Shown here piece by piece: positions 35,201 to 41,716 of a DNA stretch of 64,000 nucleotides (position 1 is its first letter; every line of letters begins with the position of its first letter). The stretch spans positions 1 to 64,000 of the forward strand of contig CACWWZ010000010.1 in assembly GCA_902764705.1 (NCBI GenBank), written 5' to 3'. The notes beneath the pieces were generated by a model. The model ran no database searches. It was not told where the DNA came from and saw only the letters and a program-made list of their open reading frames with translations. The translations under genes were made by a program, and so were the position numbers. The stretch is from an uncultured Prevotellaceae bacterium (GTDB lineage: Bacteria > Bacteroidota > Bacteroidia > Bacteroidales > Bacteroidaceae).

Positions 35201-37146
35201 CCTGCAATAGCACCATTGTTCATGTTTCCATTTCTAAATGTGCAGTTCTCTAGTGTCAGATTCAACACATAACCTGGAGCAGGCTCATCATCATCATCAT
35301 CTCCTACCTGGCGGAACAAACCTGCATAATCATCTTCGCTGCCAGCCTCGTACAACAAGTTGCTAATCTTATGACTGGCACCATCGAAATGGCCGATGAA
35401 AGGCTTCTCTGGAGTGCCTATTGGTTCGAAACCTTGCAATCCTGTGCAATCAATATCATCACCAAGTTCGACATAGCAACTTAATGAGGAGAGCTCATTA
35501 GCATTGTATTTTTGAGTGAAAAGGAACAGCTCTTGTGGAGTTGAAATCTCATAAGGAGATTCTTCCGAACCATCGCCACCTCCGAACAGATTGCTATCGT
35601 CAAAAGTTGAAATGACTACTTGGGTGGTAGAAGCACCCCAAGTCTCAGGAGCTGTTGCTGGTGTCCTGAGTGCCAGAGGCTCTTCGATTGTTACCGAAGA
35701 GAAACCGCTGATAACGCCCAGCTCACAATTAACTGTGAATTTGTTTATCGGATTGCTTGCAGCTTCTTCTGGGACGACGAATTTCAACGTACCTGTCGTT
35801 TGCTGATCCGTTGCCTGGAAAGTAATTGCAGCAGTGGAAGGACTATCATAATTAATACCACACGCTGAGCCATTCACAGAAATCTTTAATTCTGGCAGGC
35901 TGCTCTTGATGGGGAAAGAATTAGTTGAATTATAATCCAAAGTATTATTCACAGGGTTGTAAATTGGACCTCCAGACTGGCCAGCCTCCAAAGCAGAAGA
36001 GAGCACTCGGCCACTTCCAATCCACAAGTCGTAGACCTCCAAATACCAAATCTTGACATAATCAGGATCTGGAGAGTTGTTGTTGGGGTCTTTTTCATGG
36101 ATTCCCCTTTTCCAGCCCGTAGTCGCATTCCCTGCTTCTTCGGGATCAAGATAGATTGCCGTTACTTCAAATGTGTTTGAAACCGAATAGTCTTGTGCGA
36201 CAATAGTTTCGTCGGTAGAGCCATCAATTCGAAGTTGTCCAATGACCTCATTATAACCATCATTCTGCCAACTGGTCTCAAAGGCCAGCGTAGGGGTCGT
36301 CTCTGAAGCCACACCTGTATATTTTACAAAGCAAATCTGATCCCCATACATTTCCCCATCTAAAGTAACTTTATTATAATCATAAAGCTTGACTTTCAGG
36401 TTCTGAACAGTACTCTCGATAAAGTGGGGGGCATCGTTTCCCATATCGGCAATGACATTATCCAGTGTCAATGTGTTGGTCTCTGGGTCATATGATACCG
36501 TACCTTCCGAGATGTTATCATCCTTAATGTTATCTAAGTTGGCTGAGGTAACTTGGGTTTCTCCCACCCATATTGGATATAAAGAACCCGTATAAAATGT
36601 GGCTATTTCAATGCCATTTTCGCCATCGTTCAATCCTGATACCGTACTATAGGAAGTGTTTTCACTTGGGTTTACACTAAATCCGGAATAATTAAATGAA
36701 CTGAAACCGAAAATGGCAGACGTCACCATCATCGACTCTACATATAGCGAAGCATGAGTACTTCCTTTGGTTAAGGTCAGCGTTCCGTTATTTGTCGAAT
36801 AGATGGCTGGGGTGTCTTCGTCATTTGCGATATATCCAATTCGATTGTGACCATACAGTTCAATCGTCAGGTCGCCAAGTCCGCTCTTGATGCAGTCTTT
36901 GGTTTGAATGTTATGCAGTTCAAGTGTATTGGAACCATCATTACCACGAATGAATCTTGCATAACCGACCTTGATGTTGTCGTTTTGAATGTTGCTCCAA
37001 TTGTCGCTCGTTACCTGCGTTTCACCGATCCACAGGTCATAGTCTTCTGCCCATGTGACTTGTGACGTCAGTAGCAGTGCAAACAGCACTAAAAGCTGTC
37101 GTAGCCTTCTGGTAAGGCTCACATGATTAATTAATCGTTCTTTCAT
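32254..37146 (-). CDS. Large secreted repeat protein 3 with beta-helix core (1630 residues)
   Basis: The signal segment lies after a short charged N-terminus (LRQLLVLFALLLTSQVTWAE). Three copies of the IGETQVT...NTLTLDN module precede and two follow a central GLUG-type parallel beta-helix region (about 520-800: GTIDNCTVTSCTIS, GGIVGELFGGSITNCTVSGS). Then come Ig-like segments, the domain ending in IPARRAYLV, and a sorting-like tail SWYSIDGLKLNGKPQRKGLY. First gene of the surface-protein operon. The module count differs between the three proteins, as expected from unequal recombination. Adhesion or glycan binding is an inference. Confidence 0.75.
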   Translation of the reverse strand: MKERLINHVSLTRRLRQLLVLFALLLTSQVTWAEDYDLWIGETQVTSDNWSNIQNDNIKVGYARFIRGNDGSNTLELHNIQTKDCIKSGLGDLTIELYGHNRIGYIANDEDTPAIYSTNNGTLTLTKGSTHASLYVESMMVTSAIFGFSSFNYSGFSVNPSENTSYSTVSGLNDGENGIEIATFYTGSLYPIWVGETQVTSANLDNIKDDNISEGTVSYDPETNTLTLDNVIADMGNDAPHFIESTVQNLKVKLYDYNKVTLDGEMYGDQICFVKYTGVASETTPTLAFETSWQNDGYNEVIGQLRIDGSTDETIVAQDYSVSNTFEVTAIYLDPEEAGNATTGWKRGIHEKDPNNNSPDPDYVKIWYLEVYDLWIGSGRVLSSALEAGQSGGPIYNPVNNTLDYNSTNSFPIKSSLPELKISVNGSACGINYDSPSTAAITFQATDQQTTGTLKFVVPEEAASNPINKFTVNCELGVISGFSSVTIEEPLALRTPATAPETWGASTTQVVISTFDDSNLFGGGDGSEESPYEISTPQELFLFTQKYNANELSSLSCYVELGDDIDCTGLQGFEPIGTPEKPFIGHFDGASHKISNLLYEAGSEDDYAGLFRQVGDDDDDEPAPGYVLNLTLENCTFRNGNMNNGAIAGILNKGTIDNCTVTSCTISSETSGPSSGGIVGELFGGSITNCTVSGSTIAATSTTGGLAGGIVAYIMGSATVSGCQVTGTDEKPTTITCSSNYYDSANNCTGGIVGNCSDFNYDVISISNNKVSGNTTISSVDNYGGDNTCAGAIVGNKGNASFSNNYYYYTVVTSTKNGEAEVVERSGYQQRGTGVSSYDEQLQVVTEDYDIVTDNGAMLYTKLLIIPEEYSEYIIPDRNAKYYAWSDDDDENGILVAPGQPIELNVILPSTANSVSSISVLYGTDQTANIELTKTEDGICFYTITEMPDANATLNVTFTTKPTIWIGSVEVNQDGTFSDYSEDVVSFDSQTNTLTLNGINYDGDITSGLDELTIKVTGTNNQIGKIVSLNPAATLTFEKASAADAASLSLSTAQMAVASSVISGFASIDFGDMYLSSSTPYQYDTTNKLLVNAIAEETEELTSATITSETAYPLWVGGTQVTGSSVVSDKITRNGVYEGEDYGITFTAGETNLLQLKRVGIHIAESHKPAIVSGLDNLTIQLEDRNEINFNGDYACYMVASAKENATLTFKASGDDALLTANIGDSQYIGSPANGFQTVSYNDNLVYIAYGTSTQYIKKLDAPTVSLSDGYLMLSSNESTGNNLEGLVIKYSVDYADATTDITDATYAEGTSPAISSPCTITAYAEYNGKTGIEATAKYFGFTEPLTITYNGTAFELTTADLPALVPAVADGDDVTYQIGGVSEGTAVTYDEQTEKYMVQGIGTAVLDIYLMRGDNTPYQVLNEVASLTVNVVAALDIEFVDDNSWASYYATENLTVPTGLTAYVVSDVDEESGAVTVTSIGYIPKNNAVLLEREQNGAASGYTAGAYTGTTTTVNNLLSGSPNTTDISSLGSGPVYVLFNDKFKRAISGTIPARRAYLVPGAAVAPTSAPQYLTINIVDGNSTAIDTLTVDDSSNDSWYSIDGLKLNGKPQRKGLYINNGKKVYINNNK

Positions 37147-37197
37147 AATTATATTGTTTTTAGTTTTATATTGTTTGCGTGTTAATTAATTCGCGTG

Positions 37198-37229
37198 CAA
37201 AGATACGAAAAAGTGAGCAGAATACACCA
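37198..37229 (-). promoter_or_regulatory. Promoter of the surface-protein operon
   Basis: TATCTTTG on minus (37205-37198) with the extended element CTGCTCACTTTTTCG upstream. The -33 position reads TGGT, not TTTG. The leader is about 45 nt. Confidence 0.6.
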
Positions 37230-37389
37230 TTTTAATTGTTAATATAATCAAAAACTTTTAGAATGCTCGATTTTCTGTACTCCGCCCGTCGATTGTTTCG
37301 GCGAATTTGGTGGCAGAAAACAAGCGATAGAAGTAATTTTAAATATCAAAGGAAAAAATGAAGAAAATGAAGTTGATTAAGAGCCAGGC

Positions 37390-37470
37390 GGAGATAATCT
37401 GCGGACGGAGGGGAGAAATTCTCAGGACGGAGCGGAGAAATTCTCCGGACGGGGCAAGATCCAGGACGGC
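37390..37470. repeat. 22-bp tandem repeat, class E, 3 units plus partial
   Basis: Units at 37390, 37412 and 37434 share GGAGAWAWTCT and GGACGG. A shortened unit covers 37456-37470. Units 2 and 3 contain the palindrome AGAAATTCT. The unit length equals that of classes B and D near 2000, but the sequence is unrelated. Confidence 0.85.
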
Positions 37471-37556
37471 CGCGACTTCAAAGACCAGCGAGTAAGAATC
37501 CTTAACATTTCGCCCCTCTGGGGACATGAGGAACCTGCCGATAAGGCCTTCTAATG

Positions 37557-37715
37557 GTTACAAAGTTACAGTTACAAAGTTACATTATGTGCCATTTTGA
37601 AGAAAAGACTCTGAAAAATTATATTATAATATATATTATAATATAAAATATTTTTCTTGTTATTCGGATAATTGAAAACATAGTTAATGTAACTTTGTAA
37701 CTGTAACTTCGTAAC
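37557..37715. mobile_element. MITE-like element with 29-bp terminal inverted repeats
   Basis: Left end 37557-37585 and right end 37687-37715 are reverse complements with one mismatch over 29 bp. Each end is a doubled 14-mer (GTTACAAAGTTACA twice). The 101-bp interior is AT-rich and holds a perfect 24-nt palindrome (37621-37644). There is no ORF inside. The layout fits a miniature inverted-repeat transposable element, but a regulatory hairpin or the upstream region of a mobile gene is also possible. No clear target-site duplication. Confidence 0.55.
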
Positions 37716-37756
37716 TTTTTATAAAACTGAATATTATTTTTACAAAATTAGCAATT

Positions 37757-38035
37757 ATGGAAGAAAAGATCATTCGCCCTACTACGAAGCCGGAGGCTAT
37801 CAAGGGCAAGTTGCTGAAGTACCAAGGTACTGACTATTGTGAATTCATGCCGCAGGCGCAGGGCGAGCCCCAGTATGGACACAAAAGAAAAGTAAATATT
37901 CATGTTTTTTACACGAATAATTTGCTTTGTATGCATTATTTTTGTACCTTTGCAACCAAACTATATAATACTAATGATTATGAGCAAGAAACTGATGATT
38001 GCAGCGATGCTGTGCCTGACGGCAGTGACGAGTAG
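37757..38035 (+). pseudogene. Probable 5' gene fragment next to the inverted-repeat element
   Basis: An ATG follows the element after 40 bp. The first 45 codons (MEEKIIRPTTKPEAIKGKLL onward, through QAQGEPQYGHKRK) have codon use like real genes. After about 37892 the sequence abruptly becomes AT-rich promoter DNA of the alpha-galactosidase, and the rest of the frame (to 38035) runs out of frame into that gene. This looks like the truncated start of a gene whose remainder was lost. I do not recognise the family. Confidence 0.5.
37921..37952 (+). promoter_or_regulatory. Promoter of the alpha-galactosidase gene
   Basis: TTTG (37921-37924), 20-nt spacer, TACCTTTG (37945-37952), 27 bp before ATG 37980. 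It lies inside the longer ORF starting at 37902, so that start is rejected. Confidence 0.8.
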
Positions 38036-40178
38036 GGCAGAGCAGGTGACGATTGAGACGAAGCAGATGACGCTGGTGCTCGACGTGGAGCAGGGCCGAC
38101 AGCCCCAGTATGTGTATTTCGGACAGCGCCTGAGCGCCCAGGAGTTGCAGCACCTGCAGTCTCCGCGCAACGGACGCATGGACGCCTATCCCGCCTACGG
38201 CATGAACTGTCCGGCAGACGCCGCACTGGCCATGCGCCACGCTGACGGTAACATGTCGACAGCACTGGTGGTAACGGGCGTGGAGCGTCTGACGGCCGAC
38301 GAAGGACAACTGACGGAAATCACGATGAAGGACACGGTGTATCCCATTACCGTTAAGCTGTGCTATCTGGCCTACCAGGACGTGGACATGATTACCACGT
38401 GGACGGAGGTGACGAACCAGGAGAAGCAGCCCGTCGTGCTGACGACGTTTGCCTCGGCCGTGCTGCCCATTCGCAGGGGTGACGTGTGGATGTCGAGCTT
38501 CTACGGCTCGTGGGCCAACGAATCGCGTCTGGTGGAAGAGCCGCTGACGCCCGGTCAGAAGCAGATTGTGAATAAGGACGGTACGCGAAACGCACACACC
38601 AGTCATGCTGAGGTGATGTTCTCGCTGGACGGCAAGGGACAGGAGAACCAGGGACAGGTCATCGGCGCCGCCTTATGCTACAGCGGTAACTACCGCCTGA
38701 AGGTCATCACCGACGACACGGACTACCACTACTTCATGGCCGGCATCAACGAGGACAATTCGGAATACCACTTGAAGAAGGGCGAGACGTTTGTGACACC
38801 GAAAGTCGCATTCAGTTTCTCCTCATCCGGACTATCTGGAGTTTCTCGGAATTTCCATAAGTGGGGCCGCAAATACATGCTGGCACACGGCAACAAGGAG
38901 CGCAAAATCCTGTTGAACTCGTGGGAAGGCGTCTATTTCGACATTAACCAACAGGGCATGGACCAGATGATGGGCGACATTGCCTCGATGGGTGGCGAGT
39001 TGTTCGTGATGGACGACGGATGGTTTGGTGACAAATATCCCCGCAAGGTCGACAATTCCAGCCTCGGTGACTGGGTGGTCGACAAGAACAAGTTGCCCGA
39101 GGGTATCGAAGGATTGTTGCGCGACGCCCGCAAGCACGGCATCAAGTTCGGTATCTGGATTGAGCCGGAGATGGCCAATACCGTTTCCGAACTCTACGAA
39201 GCCCATCCGGAATGGATTGTCAAGGCTCCGAAGCGCGAGCCCGTGCTGGGACGAGGCGGTACGCAGGTGGTGCTCGACCTGAGCAACCCCAAGGTGCAGG
39301 ACTTCGTGTTCTCCATTGTCGACAATCTGATGATGAAATATCCGGACATTGACTATATCAAGTGGGATGCCAATATGCCCATCACGAATCACGGCTCGCA
39401 GTATCTGACGATGAACGACCAGAGCCACCTGTACATCGAGTACCACCGCGGTTTCGAGAAGGTGTGCAAGCGGGTGCGGGAAAAGTATCCCGACCTGACC
39501 ATCCAGGCCTGCGGATCGGGTGGCGGACGTGCCAACTGGGGATTCCTGCCGTACTTCGACGAGTTCTGGGTGAGCGACAATACCGACGCCCTGCAGCGCA
39601 TCTACATGCAGTGGGGTACCAGCTATTTCTTCCCTGCCATTGCAATGGCCTCGCACATCTCGGCAACGCCTAACCATACGGTGTTCCGCACGACGTCGTT
39701 GAAGTTCCGCATTGACGTCGCCATGAGCGGACGACTGGGCATGGAAATTCAGCCTAAGAACATGACCGACGACGAGAAGGAGCTGTGCCGTAAGGCCATC
39801 AAGGAATATAAGCAGATTCGTCCCATCGTGCAGTTCGGTAACATCTACCGTCTGCTGTCGCCGTATGACAAGAAGGGACTGGCATCGATGATGTATGTCA
39901 CGGATGAACAGGACAAGGCTGTGTTCTATTGGTGGAAGACAGAGTCGTTCCAGGACGAGCACTTGCCACGCATCCACATGGCCGGACTGAATCCAAATAA
40001 GATGTATAAAGTGCACGAGCTGAACCGCATTGATGTGCAGCCGATGGATTGCGAGGGCAAGACATACAGCGGTGCCTATCTGATGAGTCACGGACTGGAA
40101 ATGCCGTACCGCAACAATACGGAGTGGAACAAGAAGACCGATTGGTCGAGCCGCGTGCTGCTACTTGAGTCGGAATAA
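37980..40178 (+). CDS. GH36 alpha-galactosidase, secreted
   Basis: 732 residues from ATG 37980 (ATG 37974 is equally possible). Removes terminal alpha-1,6-galactose from raffinose-type sugars or galactomannan. Signal peptide (KKLMIAAMLCLTAVTSRA). N-terminal beta-supersandwich, then a TIM barrel with NSWEGVYFD, MDDGWFG and FGIWIEPEM, nucleophile Asp in DYIKWDAN, and ACGSGGGRANWG with acid/base Asp in VSDNTDALQR. The C-terminal beta domain is present, so the enzyme appears complete. No SusC/D pair is nearby. It is followed by an 8-bp repeat array and a MATE gene. Confidence 0.93.
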   Translation: MSKKLMIAAMLCLTAVTSRAEQVTIETKQMTLVLDVEQGRQPQYVYFGQRLSAQELQHLQSPRNGRMDAYPAYGMNCPADAALAMRHADGNMSTALVVTGVERLTADEGQLTEITMKDTVYPITVKLCYLAYQDVDMITTWTEVTNQEKQPVVLTTFASAVLPIRRGDVWMSSFYGSWANESRLVEEPLTPGQKQIVNKDGTRNAHTSHAEVMFSLDGKGQENQGQVIGAALCYSGNYRLKVITDDTDYHYFMAGINEDNSEYHLKKGETFVTPKVAFSFSSSGLSGVSRNFHKWGRKYMLAHGNKERKILLNSWEGVYFDINQQGMDQMMGDIASMGGELFVMDDGWFGDKYPRKVDNSSLGDWVVDKNKLPEGIEGLLRDARKHGIKFGIWIEPEMANTVSELYEAHPEWIVKAPKREPVLGRGGTQVVLDLSNPKVQDFVFSIVDNLMMKYPDIDYIKWDANMPITNHGSQYLTMNDQSHLYIEYHRGFEKVCKRVREKYPDLTIQACGSGGGRANWGFLPYFDEFWVSDNTDALQRIYMQWGTSYFFPAIAMASHISATPNHTVFRTTSLKFRIDVAMSGRLGMEIQPKNMTDDEKELCRKAIKEYKQIRPIVQFGNIYRLLSPYDKKGLASMMYVTDEQDKAVFYWWKTESFQDEHLPRIHMAGLNPNKMYKVHELNRIDVQPMDCEGKTYSGAYLMSHGLEMPYRNNTEWNKKTDWSSRVLLLESE

Positions 40179-40220
40179 CGGAATAACGAAATAACGGAAT
40201 AACGTTATAACGCAATAACG
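40173..40220 (+). repeat. 8-bp junction repeat after the alpha-galactosidase
   Basis: Six 8-bp units of the form xxATAACG (GAATAACG three times, AAATAACG, TTATAACG, CAATAACG). The stop codon TAA of the galactosidase gene is inside unit 1. TAA recurs every 8 bp, so all three frames are closed. Confidence 0.9.
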
Positions 40221-40281
40221 AAAAAAAATTACGAAACAGAAAAAGAAAGACCTCCTGGCCTACATCCGCGAAGGTCGCGAG

Positions 40282-41637
40282 ATGACACGGGGCGAGAAAC
40301 TCAGGCTGATTGTCAGCCTGAGTATTCCGTCGATTCTGGCTCAGATTTCCGCCACGGTGATGTTCTTCATCGACGCCTCGATGGTAGGACACCTCGGTGC
40401 ACGGGCGTCGGCATCCATAGGACTGGTGGAAACCACCGGATGGCTGATGGGTGGTCTGGCTTCTGCGGCAAATATGGGCTTTTCGGTTCAGGTGGCCCAC
40501 GCCGTAGGAGCCAACGACTTCAAACGTGCCCAGCGTGTGTTGCGTCAGTCGCTGGTGTGCTGTGCCCTATGGAGCCTGATGATGACGCTGACGGCTTTGG
40601 CTATCAGTGTGCCGTTGCCCTATTGGCTGGGTGGTACGGAGGAAATTGCCCACGACGCCACGCTCTATTTCGCCATCTTCAGCGGTTGCGGCATCTTCTT
40701 CCAGATGGAAGGCTTGGCGGGCTCCATGTTGAAATGCTCGGGCAATATGAAGATTCCCTCGATGCTGAACATCGCCATGTGTGTGATGGACGTGGCGTTC
40801 AACTACGTGTTCATCTATGTCTTCAACATGGGTGTGGCGGGAGCTGCCATAGGCACTGGACTGGCCATGATGATTACGGCCGTGCTGATGATGTATTTCC
40901 TGCTTTGTCGCTCGGAGATGCTGGGCATATTGCGTAAGACGAAGATTCCCGGTCACGATAGCGTTCCCCTGACGTGGGACAAGTTCAAACCGCAGGGTGA
41001 TGTGGTGAGCAACGCCTTCAAAATCGGTGCCCCCATGGGTTTGCAGCACATGCTGATGGGTTCGGCACAGGTGGTCAGCACACTCATCGTGGCCCCGCTG
41101 GGAACGGTCGCCATAGCGGCACACTCGCTGGGTATTACCGTCGAGAGCCTGTGCTACATGCCGGGTTTCGGTATTGCTGAAGCCGCCACGACGCTGGTAG
41201 GACAGAGTTTCGGTGCCGGCAAACGCATTCTGACGCGCCAGTTTTCCCGTATGTCAGTAGCACTGGGCATGTTGGTAATGACGCTGATGGGACTGTTGAT
41301 GTATGTCTTCGCATCGGAACTGATGGCACTGATGACACCCGTCGACGAGATTATCGCGTTAGGGACGACGTGTCTGCGCATAGAGGCATTCGCGGAGCCG
41401 ATGTTTGCAGCAGCTATCGTGTGTAACGGTGTCTTCGTCGGTGCCGGCGACACGCTGAAACCGGCTATCATGAGTCTGTTGTCGATGTGGGGTGTCCGTC
41501 TGACGCTTGCCGCCGTGCTGGCCGTCACCTATGGATTGCCTGGTGTGTGGACGGCGATGGCGATAGAACTCTCGTTCCGCGGTCTTATCTTCCTTGGCCG
41601 CTTGTTTCAAGGAGGTTGGATGAGGAAATTGGCATAA
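40282..41637 (+). CDS. MATE family efflux transporter
   Basis: 451 residues, 12 membrane segments, two MatE repeats (LSIPSILAQISATVMFFIDA and FKIGAPMGLQHMLMGSAQVV). Cation-coupled export of drugs or metabolites. ATG 40282 is the first standard start, but the frame is open and protein-like 18 codons further up (TKQKKKDLLAYIREGRE) with ATT at 40228. The true N-terminus may therefore be longer and begin at a non-AUG codon. Probably transcribed from the galactosidase promoter. Confidence 0.9.
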   Translation: MTRGEKLRLIVSLSIPSILAQISATVMFFIDASMVGHLGARASASIGLVETTGWLMGGLASAANMGFSVQVAHAVGANDFKRAQRVLRQSLVCCALWSLMMTLTALAISVPLPYWLGGTEEIAHDATLYFAIFSGCGIFFQMEGLAGSMLKCSGNMKIPSMLNIAMCVMDVAFNYVFIYVFNMGVAGAAIGTGLAMMITAVLMMYFLLCRSEMLGILRKTKIPGHDSVPLTWDKFKPQGDVVSNAFKIGAPMGLQHMLMGSAQVVSTLIVAPLGTVAIAAHSLGITVESLCYMPGFGIAEAATTLVGQSFGAGKRILTRQFSRMSVALGMLVMTLMGLLMYVFASELMALMTPVDEIIALGTTCLRIEAFAEPMFAAAIVCNGVFVGAGDTLKPAIMSLLSMWGVRLTLAAVLAVTYGLPGVWTAMAIELSFRGLIFLGRLFQGGWMRKLA

Positions 41638-41643
41638 AGAAGA

Positions 41644-41663
41644 ATGGGAGGTTGCCCTCCCAT
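41644..41663. terminator. Hairpin between convergent MATE and pectate lyase genes
   Basis: A perfect 8-bp stem (ATGGGAGG with CCTCCCAT) and a TTGC loop. T-rich on the minus side (TCTTCTTTAT), weak on plus. Confidence 0.6.
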
Positions 41664-41716
41664 CCTTCAACATGAATCATTAGTAGTTTGTCTTGTTTGG
41701 TATTTTGTGTTTGTTG

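Larger units (their letters stand above)
37230..37756. other. Long intergenic region between divergent genes
   Basis: About 530 bp without a credible gene. It contains a 22-bp tandem array (37390-37470) and an inverted-repeat element (37557-37715). The ORF at 37339-37527 is a translation of the 22-bp array and has no independent support. Confidence 0.7.

Noticed and set aside
37339..37527. 62-residue ORF on minus
   Set aside because: Mostly the translation of the 22-bp array. No start context, and repeat units explain its open frame.
38832..40091. 419-codon ORF on minus antisense to the alpha-galactosidase
   Set aside because: Shadow of a G+C-rich coding strand. The plus frame has all GH36 motifs, and the antisense frame has no promoter, family motif or start context.
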